A DNA stretch of 64,000 nt from Diplonema papillatum (taxonomy: Eukaryota; Euglenozoa; Diplonemea; Diplonemida; Diplonemidae). Location of the stretch: NCBI GenBank assembly GCA_030068145.1, contig JAPJBO010000511.1, positions 62,001 to 126,000 on the forward strand, read 5' to 3'. The position numbers and the translations under genes were made by a program. Shown here piece after piece: positions 1 through 9,048 of the stretch. Positions within the stretch are counted from its first letter, which is position 1. Every line of letters starts with the position of its first letter. The notes beneath the pieces were generated by a model, which saw nothing but the letters and a program-made list of their open reading frames with translations, was not told where the DNA came from and did not search any database.

Positions 1-1713
1 CGTGATAAAGTCTTTGTACTCCTGGAAGAAAGGGGCAAACTCGGGTTCCCTCTTCTCGGCGTACATGCGGAGCACTGGATCCCAACTCCTCCTCACCAAC
101 GCGTCAACTTCTGCCAAGTTCGCAGTGAGCCGCCCATCGGCCCCAGTTACAAACGATAACCCCGATGGCGCGTCTTTCTTCACCCAAGCGAACGATTCCT
201 TCCCCAGGGGGTCGCGAAGCTCCCGCTGACTCCTCGCGCTCTTCAGGTATCTCGAAGTTAGCGTGCTATGCGCCAGGTCACGACACAGTCCTGAGACGGT
301 AAACGCGAGGCCTCTTCCGATTTTCGCTGACGGCGGCTCGGGTGGCAGAGCACACTTCCCATCCGTGCGCAGCAACACGAAACTTCGAAAGGAGCGTATT
401 TTCGTCCACTGTCCCTCAAGCTGGAAGGGCAAAGGGCCAGGGGAGACGATTGTGCTTTCCCATTTGGCTCTGGCGGCTGCGTACTCCCGTATGCGCCCAA
501 GGAGACACCTGGCTCTCTTCAAAGAAGCTGTATCGGCTCCCGCACCTTCAGGGGACGGCCTCGCCGATACTCGCTGAGAGTTCAATTCCCGACGTACGCC
601 ACGGCCACAGTACCCGGTTAGGTTGCCTTCGATTCCGGATTTGAGGATGAGGTACTCTTCCGCAGCTCGCGAAGTCCGTTGCCAGAGGAAGTTCACCCGG
701 GGGCTACCTTCGAGCCCGGGGGGGCAAGGGTCCCCGAGGCGGTACTTCTCAGAGACGTTCCGGAGGGCATTCGGGTCGTCCAGGCCGCTCAGCCCGGTGC
801 TTGGAATTGCCCGGGGGTACCGGAGTACCGGGTTCAGTTGTTGGAATACTGCAAGATTAAAGGTGGCTCGGACCGCCTTGTGCGTAGGGAGGCCGGCTTC
901 GAAAGTCTCCACGCGACCGAGAGCGGCAGAAGCGACTTCGTTGGTGAGAAGAAGGTCGATGCGTGACGGCTGACCGTGGTAACATGTAAACTCTGCAGGA
1001 CTTCCCAGGGCTTCAGCTTGCAGCTCGGCAGAGTCCGACCAGCCGTTGCGCAAGGCGAATCGGAGCGCCGGGGAACCGAGGGGGGTCGTGTTGAAATCGC
1101 CGGCGGCGACAAGGGGCACAGCACCCAAGCGCTGGCGCAATCCCCACAGGGATCCCTCGATCAACCTTTCCCGCTCGGGTTTTTCGGAAATGCCACAGTG
1201 ACCGTACAATGACACCACGTGTACGGCTCCTTTACCTACACCTGTCGCGACACGTACATGCAAGAAGCGGGCCGATTCGTAGGCACGTTGCTCGGCTGCG
1301 TCAAAAGGCTCGACGATACATGCAGGCAAGCCTTTCTTGACGAAAATCGCGACTCCTGCACTACCTCCTGTAACCTGGGATGGGACGCTGTTGCCGCACT
1401 TCCGCCCAACACAGCAGCTGCCGAAGAAGGGTTGCCATACATCAAGGGCGCCGGCTTGTTTCAGGGCCATCCGGATACTTCTCTGCCCGGCACTCGTCAA
1501 CTTCGTTTCTTGAACACAGATGATGTCCGCCGCTATGCAGATGAGGAGGTACAGGTTCTTCATCAAGGACGTGACATTTATAGTCACAATTCGAATTGGT
1601 GGAGGGCCAGGGTTGGGTTCGATACCTTGAGTCACGAGAAGCGCGTACGCTACGAGGGCCAGATAGAACTCTCTCGTCGGCTGGGGGGACAAATCGTTGG
1701 CGTGGATCACCAT
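1..1713 (-). CDS. LINE ORF2, N-terminal endonuclease part (partial, runs off window)
   Basis: The frame is open from the ATG at 1713 to the window edge (571 codons, no stop). Residues about 40-282 are an exonuclease-endonuclease-phosphatase (APE) domain, which nicks target DNA to prime reverse transcription. Visible motifs are INVTS with N46, IICVQET with E69, LYGH with Y170, GDFN with D206/N208, SRID with S250 to D253, and the terminal LPTHKAV with H278. These are the expected APE catalytic positions in order. A 2A-like motif occupies residues 30-37, directly before the domain. The ATG overlaps the ORF1 stop (ATGGTGA), in a different frame. After the endonuclease comes an uncharacterised linker of nearly 290 residues; RT motifs are not reached. 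Family identification is secure; clade assignment needs the RT. Confidence 0.93.
   Translation of the reverse strand, partial: MVIHANDLSPQPTREFYLALVAYALLVTQGIEPNPGPPPIRIVTINVTSLMKNLYLLICIAADIICVQETKLTSAGQRSIRMALKQAGALDVWQPFFGSCCVGRKCGNSVPSQVTGGSAGVAIFVKKGLPACIVEPFDAAEQRAYESARFLHVRVATGVGKGAVHVVSLYGHCGISEKPERERLIEGSLWGLRQRLGAVPLVAAGDFNTTPLGSPALRFALRNGWSDSAELQAEALGSPAEFTCYHGQPSRIDLLLTNEVASAALGRVETFEAGLPTHKAVRATFNLAVFQQLNPVLRYPRAIPSTGLSGLDDPNALRNVSEKYRLGDPCPPGLEGSPRVNFLWQRTSRAAEEYLILKSGIEGNLTGYCGRGVRRELNSQRVSARPSPEGAGADTASLKRARCLLGRIREYAAARAKWESTIVSPGPLPFQLEGQWTKIRSFRSFVLLRTDGKCALPPEPPSAKIGRGLAFTVSGLCRDLAHSTLTSRYLKSARSQRELRDPLGKESFAWVKKDAPSGLSFVTGADGRLTANLAEVDALVRRSWDPVLRMYAEKREPEFAPFFQEYKDFIT
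1603..1626 (-). other. 2A-like (StopGo) motif at the N terminus of ORF2
   Basis: The eight residues GIEPNPGP (30-37) match the 2A core D(V/I)ExNPGP except that G replaces D. They follow a hydrophobic stretch (residues about 16-29) and precede the endonuclease fold. Known 2A peptides make the ribosome skip the bond between the last G and P. In several LINEs of protists and invertebrates they sit at this same place in front of the endonuclease. Whether this G-for-D version works is not known from sequence. Confidence 0.75.
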
Positions 1714-3509
1714 TGTGACTCCGGGGGGGGGACGTCGGCGGTCGCCTGCGCGGGCGAGGGAGATGAAGTTGGCGGCGTGGCCCGCGACTTAGTCCAGCAT
1801 GCGTGACAGATTGCAGCCTGGCAGGGGCCGTGCGCGCAAAGCCGCTTGGCTTGTCCGACCTGCATGCCTTTGGCGCAGACCACGCAGAGGAAAGCTTCGG
1901 CGTTCGAGTGTGCTTCCTGCCAGCTGGTGTGCCGGCAGTCGGTGACCATGTTGTCCTTGCCGTCCACCCGTGCTAGCTTTTCCTGGGACTCAGTTGTCTC
2001 ATCCTCTGTGCGTCCCCTCTTTTGGCCCGGAGACGGCTCGGGCCGTTCGTTGAGGCTAGCGAAGAACTCGGGTGGGAGTTTGACCTTCTCCCGCTGACAC
2101 TGCGTGGAGAATCCCTTCCGTTGCCTCGCGTCAGTGGAGCGGTCGTATTTCCTTATCGAAATAGACGCGCGATCGAGCCGGAAGAACACGGGTGCAGGTG
2201 GGCCCGTGTCGGCGATGACGATGCACACGGTCTTACCTTGTCGCTTGAAGGCCCCGGCTTGTTCGACCTTCCAGCCGGCAGCAGCGCAGGCGGCAAGGAG
2301 GTCGGTCGCGTGTTCCGAAGCGCACGCGGTGGTGACCACGTATTTGTCGCCACGCAGTTGGCGCTTCGACAGCTTTTTTCCGACCGCGGATTCGGTGGCG
2401 GCAACGTGTTCCGGGGTCGTCCGAATGCCGAAGACACCCGTCTTTGTGCCCGCGATTACCCCGAACGTATTCGGAGTCAGTGCCGCCAGCCGTCGCGCCT
2501 CTTCAAGGGTGCAGTCACTCACCCACACCGCCGGCATGGTGTCCGTCCCGTTGACGAAGGACAAGGCCTTCCAGAATGTTCCGGCTTTGCCGGAGCTCCG
2601 CAGCAGCTTCTGCACGTCAACGATCGGGACGCGCACGCTCACCTCACACACCCCCTGCCGGCGGTGCACCTTTGTGAACACTGCGCTCCAATCCATGCGC
2701 AGTCCTTCCGCTTCTGCGGCCTTCTTCGCCATAATCCGCACAGATTGTGCGGCCTTCATCGCGGTATCCCAGGTGGCCGCGTGGACGTAGGCGGCGCGCA
2801 CCTGGAACAGGCAAACCTGTGTCGTCGGCTGGAGGGTGTCGACTGCTTTGCAATGCACCGTGGGCAGGGCCAGGTTTTGGAACCGCGACCATACGTCCTG
2901 ATGACCGCCGTCAGACAAGGTGACGAGGTGCCTCACCGAACCGTCCCACGGAACGCTGCAGACGACGGCAACCTTCGCTTCGGGGTAAACCGCGACGGTG
3001 TCGAGGGCCGCACCCCATGCGGATTCCGCATCTTCGACACTTGCAGCCACGAGTAGGCCGCCCTTTCCGCTCCTCAACTCGTCGGTAGACCCGACCTTCG
3101 CCACTTGCCAGTCATGGAAGACCATACTGGCCTTCGGACGGGTGCGGCGCGTCCTCTCCGACCACGTGCTAGGCACCTGCGGTTGCTTCGTCGATGTAGA
3201 GCGGCGCATCCTTTCCGCCCATGAATCTTCGGTGGAGGGGTCCGGTCGCTTCTCGGATACCGGTCGCTTATCGGACACCGAACGCTTCTCGGATACCGGA
3301 GGTCGAGCCTCTTGTGCCCCGGAGCCATGCGTCGAAGGGGGCGCGGGTTTCTGGGCGCCAAGCGGTGCGGGCGACGATCCGGCCATCCCTGTCTCGACCA
3401 AGGACAGGATGACGTCTAAGATAGACAGCAGTTGCTGCCTCGTCTTTTTGTCATGGCACTTCCCAGCCAAGGCGGATGCCCTGGCGATCAGTGCGTCGAC
3501 GTCATCCAT
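1707..3509 (-). CDS. LINE ORF1 protein (600 aa)
   Basis: The product is 600 residues, starting MDDVDALIARAS at the ATG at 3509. The first 40 residues look helical. They are followed by a Ser/Pro/Arg-rich region that includes a run of SEKR/SDKR-type repeats at about 70-90. The middle (about 130-470) is mixed alpha/beta without a domain I recognise. The C-terminal 85 residues hold a Cys/His cluster (CRHTSW, CVVCAKGM, CAHGPC, CHACW), likely a zinc-binding nucleic-acid interaction module. LINE ORF1 proteins bind the element RNA as part of the RNP. The stop overlaps the ORF2 start by seven bases, which suggests termination-reinitiation. Assignment rests mainly on position before an endonuclease ORF2 and on the C-terminal Cys cluster. 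Confidence 0.8.
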   Translation of the reverse strand: MDDVDALIARASALAGKCHDKKTRQQLLSILDVILSLVETGMAGSSPAPLGAQKPAPPSTHGSGAQEARPPVSEKRSVSDKRPVSEKRPDPSTEDSWAERMRRSTSTKQPQVPSTWSERTRRTRPKASMVFHDWQVAKVGSTDELRSGKGGLLVAASVEDAESAWGAALDTVAVYPEAKVAVVCSVPWDGSVRHLVTLSDGGHQDVWSRFQNLALPTVHCKAVDTLQPTTQVCLFQVRAAYVHAATWDTAMKAAQSVRIMAKKAAEAEGLRMDWSAVFTKVHRRQGVCEVSVRVPIVDVQKLLRSSGKAGTFWKALSFVNGTDTMPAVWVSDCTLEEARRLAALTPNTFGVIAGTKTGVFGIRTTPEHVAATESAVGKKLSKRQLRGDKYVVTTACASEHATDLLAACAAAGWKVEQAGAFKRQGKTVCIVIADTGPPAPVFFRLDRASISIRKYDRSTDARQRKGFSTQCQREKVKLPPEFFASLNERPEPSPGQKRGRTEDETTESQEKLARVDGKDNMVTDCRHTSWQEAHSNAEAFLCVVCAKGMQVGQAKRLCAHGPCQAAICHACWTKSRATPPTSSPSPAQATADVPPPESQW

Positions 3510-3742
3510 ACTCGAATGAGAGCGGGGATGGACCCCCCTTCACGCTTCTCTTAGCTGATACTTATACTCGTTCTCTCTTTTTCTGATCTGATATCCCACC
3601 ACTTCTTTTTTCTTCACCCGAGGTGTTTCCGGGCAGAACCCGGAGCCGCTTTCCTTCAAGGGTAGCCACGGCAAGCCACCAATAAAGTACAGTACAGTAC
3701 AGAAACATTTTCCCCTGAACACGAAACTAAGATTTACCCCCC

Positions 3743-3845
3743 GGGGTCTTCCAACGTGTGCTGGTGGTCTCCCAAGGTACGCCGGAGGTCTTCCAAGGTG
3801 TGCTGTGGTCTTCCAAGGTATGCTGGGGGCCTGCCAGGTGTTCGG
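3743..3845. repeat. Short tandem repeat, about 29 bp x 3-4
   Basis: Imperfect copies of a unit around GGTCTTCCAAGGTGTGCTG. The surrounding 3510-4069 between the LINE and the first H3 gene holds no gene I can support. Confidence 0.7.
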
Positions 3846-4069
3846 CGTTTCCTCCGAGTGGTACGAAACAGATTGTTTGCCATTTGCGGGAATAGACTGG
3901 CCTAGATCGGTCCGTGTTTATAAGAACGTGGCAGCTTGATGGTATGAACTCAGCACTTGTACGCTTACACGCGGACAGCAGGGCGGGGAACGGAACAAGG
4001 GAGAGCACTTTTTTGTTTTTCCTCAGGCCCAATTTTGGCAGCAAGTACTGCCTCAGCATCGCCGCACCG

Positions 4070-4083
4070 CCCGGATACCCGGG
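4070..4083 (-). promoter_or_regulatory. GC-rich hairpin 3' of H3 copy 1 (in place of the conserved stem-loop)
   Basis: CCCGG-GTAT-CCGGG in the mRNA sense is a perfect 5-bp stem with a 4-nt loop, 64 nt after the stop. The GGTGG/CCACC hairpin found after the other histone genes is absent here. Position and shape suggest a substitute, but it could be chance. Confidence 0.4.
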
Positions 4084-4147
4084 TCAGCACATCGTGTCTG
4101 GATTGTTGGGCTCACATGCAAAGAGAGGAGGCAAGAACGGGGTGCGT

Positions 4148-4579
4148 CTACAAAAGGTCGCCACGGATGCGGCGGCAGTAGCTGAGATCCTTCCAAGTGA
4201 GGGTCTTCTTGTTGCGGTGGAGCTGAAGGATGACAGCGCCCTCGAACACGCTGACCAAGTAGCTCTCCGTAGCTTCCTGGAGGGCCTCGAGTGCGGTCGG
4301 CTTGAACCAAATCGACACTTTGTTGGCCTCCATGGTCTTCCTCACCAGTCTCTGGAACGGCGCCTTCTGCAGGAGAAGCTTCGTAGACTTCTGGAACTTC
4401 TTGATCTGGCGCGTCGCGACAGTTCCCGGCTTCCACTTCCTCGGCGTTCCGTCCTTCTTCAACGATTTGGTCTTCGGCTTCGTCGTCGACTTCGACTTCG
4501 ACTTCTTCGACTTCTTCGTCACAGCTCCGCTCTTCGGAGCTTTGCTGCCAGAGGCCTTCAGCGCAGACGAACGCGGCAT
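4148..4579 (-). CDS. H3: Divergent histone H3, copy 1 (143 aa)
   Basis: Core nucleosomal histone. Residues 52-143 align without gaps to the canonical H3 fold: GTVATRQIKKFQKST (alphaN), QKAPFQRLVRK (alpha1), ALEALQEATESYLV (alpha2), and KDLSYCRRIRGDLL at the C terminus. Loop 1 has the canonical length, which argues against a centromeric H3. The first 51 residues are Lys/Ser-rich (SKKSKSKS) and about eight residues longer than usual. They contain none of the ARTKQTARKS or ARKSAPATG motifs. The H3 K79 position is kept (K87), but the R83 position, which normally enters the DNA minor groove, is Trp (W91). H113, D123 and the final RRIRG are conserved. The start is the only in-frame ATG. Proteins of copies 1-3 are identical. 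Confidence 0.95.
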   Translation of the reverse strand: MPRSSALKASGSKAPKSGAVTKKSKKSKSKSTTKPKTKSLKKDGTPRKWKPGTVATRQIKKFQKSTKLLLQKAPFQRLVRKTMEANKVSIWFKPTALEALQEATESYLVSVFEGAVILQLHRNKKTLTWKDLSYCRRIRGDLL

Positions 4580-4799
4580 TTTGAGTTTCCTTTGGATTTG
4601 CAGGCTGGCGTTGGGTTCATATTACCATCTCTCTGATGGTCTATCCGGTGGAGTCGTCTCATTACTCATTACTGCCCCGTACGACTACGGTTTTCGGGGT
4701 TTGCTGGTTTTTGGTTGGTTTTCGGGGTCAGATGTGCCCGAAATTTGTGGCGGCGAGACCACCTGGCGGGGGTGCGCGGACTTGATGTGTCGATGGCTC

Positions 4800-5290
4800 T
4801 CCCAGGCTATCACAGGCGATTCTCGCTACAGATTCTTTGCATTCTAACCCAAAACTGTCGTAGGCTATCACAGGCGATTACCGCCACAGATTCTTTGCAT
4901 TCTAACCCAAAACTGTCGCAGGCTATCACAGGCGATTCTCGTGTAGTCGCATGGTGACCAATGCAGGCTATCTCTACAGATAGTCTGCATTGCTCACCTC
5001 AACGATTAGAGCTAGATTGCGGGCTGGTTGCGGGCAACTGCACCTTCGTACCACTGACACCCTCTGGGTGGCTTCCAGGTAACGTCGATCGGGGGGTTTG
5101 AAACATGATGATCAATATCAAAAGCCCGCAAACCCGGCGTTGACTGTGGGTAGTCTTTGTAAGGGCTGCCTTGATGTTTCTTTGATCGTACTCACACTAA
5201 CCTGAAACGATTAGAGCACATCACAGTCTGCTGATACACTAACCTGAAACGATTAGAGCACATCACAGTCTATCAGCAGTCTACCAGCAG
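4800..5290. repeat. Cluster of short direct repeats upstream of H3 copy 1
   Basis: Two and a half copies of an approximately 58-bp unit containing CTTTGCATTCTAACCC lie at 4800-4945. An approximately 45-bp unit containing CTGAAACGATTAGAG is repeated twice at 5191-5270. Fragments recur elsewhere: the first unit at 33820-33857, the hairpin-forming CTATCTNNAGATAG-type segment at 4965-5000 again at 53895-54030, and a segment around 5038-5160 in inverted orientation at 19870-19995. No gene here. Confidence 0.75.
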
Positions 5291-5468
5291 TCTAACAGCG
5301 GGGGGTGAGAGCGTTGACATCAGGTCGCGACGTTGGGAGCCGAGACGTTGCCTTGCCAAAAACGACCGACAACTACCCAACGATGCCGCGGGTCCCGGTT
5401 CGGGAGGCTCTGCTGGGCTTAGACCGTCAAGGCCGAACGGAAGGAAACAGAATAGAGAACAAGCTGTC

Positions 5469-5484
5469 GGTGGGTATGTCCACC
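5469..5484 (-). promoter_or_regulatory. Histone 3' stem-loop of H3 copy 2
   Basis: mRNA sense GGTGG-ACATAC-CCACC, preceded by GG, 109 nt after the stop codon. Between stop and stem-loop lies a second possible hairpin (GGTGA...TCACC). Confidence 0.7.
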
Positions 5485-5593
5485 CCAGAATCAAGGCAAA
5501 TAGGTGATGCTGCGCTCACCATCTCGGGTTCTGGTCAGCCGTGGTGTCAATGGGGGAAAGAAGGCGATTCGGTGGAAAAATCGATCAACCTTA

Positions 5594-6025
5594 CTACAAA
5601 AGGTCGCCACGGATGCGGCGGCAGTAGCTGAGATCCTTCCAAGTGAGGGTCTTCTTGTTGCGGTGGAGCTGAAGGATGACAGCGCCCTCGAACACGCTGA
5701 CCAAGTAGCTCTCCGTAGCTTCCTGGAGGGCCTCGAGTGCGGTCGGCTTGAACCAAATCGACACTTTGTTGGCCTCCATGGTCTTCCTCACCAGTCTCTG
5801 GAACGGCGCCTTCTGCAGGAGAAGCTTCGTAGACTTCTGGAACTTCTTGATCTGGCGCGTCGCGACAGTTCCCGGCTTCCACTTCCTCGGCGTTCCGTCC
5901 TTCTTCAAGGATTTGGTCTTCGGCTTAGTCGTCGACTTCGACTTCGATTTCTTCGACTTCTTCGTCACAGCCCCGCTCTTCGGAGCTTTGCTGCCAGAGG
6001 CCTTCAGTGCAGACGAACGCGGCAT
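5594..6025 (-). CDS. H3: Divergent histone H3, copy 2 (143 aa)
   Basis: Protein identical to copy 1, with the tail signature KSTTKPKTKSLKK. The DNA is nearly identical through the coding region and for a few bases past the TAG stop, then the flanks diverge completely. The upstream region carries a 250-bp class tandem repeat (6215-6715). The conserved stem-loop follows at 5469-5484. Confidence 0.95.
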   Translation of the reverse strand: MPRSSALKASGSKAPKSGAVTKKSKKSKSKSTTKPKTKSLKKDGTPRKWKPGTVATRQIKKFQKSTKLLLQKAPFQRLVRKTMEANKVSIWFKPTALEALQEATESYLVSVFEGAVILQLHRNKKTLTWKDLSYCRRIRGDLL

Positions 6026-6214
6026 TTTGTTCTCTTAACTCTCTTTTTCGTGGAAGCTGTTGTTTTGAGTGAGCATGAGCACAAGTAAAAAAAGAAGTGA
6101 ACGGGGTGGTGCGAGTAGCAGTTTGAACTTGATATGCTGCAACGATCTTTGACGATAGACTGTCCAGGTCGCTACCGACTACCCTTCTGCACGCGTCGTG
6201 TCGTGCTTCGGTCG

Positions 6215-6715
6215 CTGATTGCCGCGCGTACCGTTTGCCTCCGCGCGCTTCACGTCTGCTGTGGAGAGTCTCACGAGCCCGAGGATTCACCAGATGATTC
6301 GGCGCACTCCTTTTCTCCCTCGCGGCAGTCCCCGCGGCCGGGGTCTCGATTCCTCTTCGAGACCTCTTGCCTTCGCGAGCTTCACGTCTGCTCTGGAGAG
6401 TCTCACGAGACCGAGGAATCACCTGATGATTCGGCGCACTCCTTTTCTGCAGTCCTCGATTCCTCTTCGAGACCTCTTGCCTCCGCGCGCTTCACGTCTG
6501 CTGTGGAGAGTCTCACGAGCCGGAGGATTCACCAGATGATTCGGCGCACTCATTTTCTCCCTCGCGGGCAGTCCCCGCGGCCGGGGTCTCGATTCCTCTT
6601 CGAGACCTCTTGCCTTCGCGCGCTGCACGTCTGCTCTGGAGAGTCTCACGAGACCGAGGAATCACCTGATGATTCGGCGCACTCCATTTCTGCAGTCCTC
6701 GATTCCTCTTCGATC
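6215..6715. repeat. Tandem duplication, about 250 bp x 2, each of two half-units
   Basis: The pattern TTCACGTCTGCTNTGGAGAG followed by a CTGATGATTCGGCGCAC-like segment occurs four times, alternating between two half-unit types. It lies in the upstream region of H3 copy 2. Frames through it are by-products of the repeat. Confidence 0.85.
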
Positions 6716-6854
6716 CCACTTGCCTTCGCCTGCCCATCTTCGCGGCTCCGCTTCGGTTGGAAGACGAAATGCTCGCTGCTCCCTATTTTCTACGAATTTC
6801 CCCTTACGCAGCAGTCAGAAAAAAGGAAGAACGTGAAGTGAGACGAGTGCTGTT

Positions 6855-6870
6855 GGTGGGTACCTCCACC
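6855..6870 (-). promoter_or_regulatory. Histone 3' stem-loop of H3 copy 3
   Basis: mRNA sense GGTGG-AGGTAC-CCACC, 102 nt after the stop. The segment between stop and stem-loop resembles that of copy 2. Confidence 0.7.
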
Positions 6871-6972
6871 CCAGGGTCACGAGAAGGTGAAGCTGCGCTT
6901 ACCATCACGAATCCTGGTTAGCCGTGGGGGGGGTGAGGGAATGGAGAAGAGGAGATAGCGCGGACAAATCTT

Positions 6973-7404
6973 CTACAAAAGGTCGCCACGGATGCGGCGG
7001 CAGTAGCTGAGATCCTTCCAAGTGAGGGTCTTCTTGTTGCGGTGGAGCTGAAGGATGACAGCGCCCTCGAACACGCTGACCAAGTAGCTCTCCGTAGCTT
7101 CCTGGAGGGCCTCGAGTGCGGTCGGCTTGAACCAAATCGACACTTTGTTGGCCTCCATGGTCTTCCTCACCAGTCTCTGGAACGGCGCCTTCTGCAGGAG
7201 AAGCTTCGTAGACTTCTGGAACTTCTTGATCTGGCGCGTCGCGACAGTTCCCGGCTTCCACTTCCTCGGCGTTCCGTCCTTCTTCAAGGATTTGGTCTTC
7301 GGCTTAGTCGTCGACTTCGACTTCGATTTCTTCGACTTCTTCGTCACAGCTCCGCTCTTCGGAGCTTTGCTGCCAGAGGCCTTCAGTGCAGACGAACGCG
7401 GCAT
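6973..7404 (-). CDS. H3: Divergent histone H3, copy 3 (143 aa)
   Basis: Protein identical to copies 1 and 2. The frame is open 44 codons further upstream (to 7536), but the start at 7404 (MPRSSA) is the one shared by all eight copies, so it is preferred. A purine-rich leader (AACCAAAGGGAAAC) precedes the ATG, similar in character to the other histone leaders. Confidence 0.95.
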   Translation of the reverse strand: MPRSSALKASGSKAPKSGAVTKKSKKSKSKSTTKPKTKSLKKDGTPRKWKPGTVATRQIKKFQKSTKLLLQKAPFQRLVRKTMEANKVSIWFKPTALEALQEATESYLVSVFEGAVILQLHRNKKTLTWKDLSYCRRIRGDLL

Positions 7405-7829
7405 GTTTCCCTTTGGTTTTTCGTGCAAGAGACTGTGTTGTTCACAGAGATAAAATGTCCAGAATTTGTTGATCAACGCCTGATTGGCCTTGGCTGTTCT
7501 CATCATCACTCGGATGATTGAATAGACGTCCCCCACCTGACTGGTGTCTCCAAACGAGGATTCGCGAGCCGAAGCCCGTTCGTCGCTGGAAACGGATAAG
7601 CTACGGATCCGAAGACCCTAACCCCACAAGGGAGCAGATGCCGTCTTCCCCCCCCCCCATCATCATTGGATAAGTAAAGCGACAACACGAGTAGTGGTAT
7701 TTCATTGTTGCGGCCTCCCACCTATTCTGCACCTCTCGTGTCACTGCACTAAGTCAGACCAGAGTCAAACTCAACAGGGTCTTCCTTCCCCGCTGGCATT
7801 CTCAATCAAGACCGTTGAAGTAAGGTGAA
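7405..7829. other. Intergenic, between H3 copy 3 and the YR retrotransposon
   Basis: This would hold the H3 copy 3 promoter on the minus strand. I see no gene, and only a short C-run near 7650. Confidence 0.5.
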
Positions 7830-7899
7830 CGTTTAATTCAGCTAATTTCGTGCAAGCGCCGGCAGGAGCGAGATCTACCAAGCAGCTTCCTTCGATTTT
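7830..7899 (+). repeat. Left terminal repeat A1 of the YR retrotransposon
   Basis: 70 bp identical to 12825-12894. It starts CGTTTAATTCAGC and ends CTTCGATTTT. Confidence 0.92.
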
Positions 7900-8018
7900 G
7901 TTTGGTATCTCGTGACTGTCGCTTCCCGAAACTGACTTGAACCGAAAAGCAAGTACGGGTGCGGCAAGTCTCTAGGGACCATGCCGCTCTGCATCGGAGC
8001 ATGCGAGCGTCCTCAGCG

Positions 8019-8958
8019 ACTTCTCCGGAAGAGGGCCGTGCGCCCTTCCCAGAGGCTGTCTCCGTGACTCCTCCGGAAGAGGGCCATGTGCCCTGTCCCA
8101 GAGACTGTCCTTGTGACTTCTCCGGAAGAGGGCCGTGCGCCCTTCCCAGAGACTGCCCATGTGGCTTCTCCGGAAGAGGGCCGTGCGCCCTTCCCAGAGG
8201 CTGTCTCCGTGACTCCTCCGGAAGAGGGCCGTGTGCCCTGTCCCAGAGACTGTCCCTGTGACTTCTCCGGAAGAGGGCCGTGCGCCCTTCCCAGAGGCTG
8301 TCTCCGTGACTCCTCCGGAAGAGGGCCATGTGCCCTGTCCCAGAGACTGTCCTTGTGACTTCTCCGGAAGAGGGCCGTGCGCCCTTCCCAGAGACTGCCC
8401 ATGTGGCTTCTCCGGAAGAGGGCCGTGCGCCCTTCCCAGAGGCTGTCTCCGTGACTCCTCCGGAAGAGGGCCGTGTGCCCTGTCCCAGAGACTGTCCTTG
8501 TGACTTCTCCGGAAGAGGGCCGTGCGCCCTTCCCAGAGGCTGTCTCCGTGACTCCTCCGGAAGAGGGCCGTGCGCCCTGTCCCAGAGACTGTCCTTGTGA
8601 CTTCTCCGGAAGAGGGCCGTGCGCCCTTCCCAGAGACTGCCCATGTGGCTTCTCCGGAAGAGGGCCGTGCGCCCTTCCCAGAGGCTGTCTCCGTGACTCC
8701 TCCGGAAGAGGGCCGTGTGCCCTGTCCCAGAGACTGTCCTTGTGACTTCTCCGGAAGAGGGCCGTGCGCCCTTCCCAGAGGCTGTCTCCGTGACTCCTCC
8801 GGAAGAGGGCCGTGCGCCCTGTCCCAGAGACTGTCCTTGTGACTTCTCCGGAAGAGGGCCGTGCGCCCTTCCCAGAGGCTGTCTCCGTGACTCCTCCGGA
8901 AGAGGGCCGTGTGTCCTGTCCCAGAGACTGTCCTTGTGACTTCTCCGGAAGAGGGCCG
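8019..8958. repeat. Minisatellite, 48-49 bp unit, in the leader of the YR retrotransposon
   Basis: About 19 units centred on CTCCGGAAGAGGGCCGTG. Two unit types differ at GAGGCTGTCTCCGTGA versus GAGACTGTCCTTGTGA. Identical blocks recur at alternating 97 and 145 bp spacings, giving a higher-order period of about 242 bp (five units). All frames are open on both strands because of composition, including a 520-codon antisense frame. I do not call these genes. Confidence 0.95.
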
Positions 8959-9048
8959 TGAGCCCTTCTCAGTCAAGGTATTGCCTGCATGATCTCTCAA
9001 GGGAGGGGCCCCTACTGTTCCACAGGTGTCGTGAGAAAGAAGGTAAGC

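Larger units (their letters stand above)
1..3540 (-). mobile_element. Non-LTR (LINE) retrotransposon, APE-type, 3' part beyond the window
   Basis: Two overlapping minus-strand frames, a Cys/His-containing ORF1 and an ORF2 that begins with an apurinic-endonuclease-like domain, form the 5' two-thirds of a LINE. The reverse transcriptase expected after the endonuclease would lie beyond position 1. The 5' end of the element is not sharply visible. It is placed loosely just upstream of the ORF1 start, since no target duplication can be seen with the 3' end missing. Both frames are open over their whole visible length, so the copy may be young or still functional. Confidence 0.85.
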
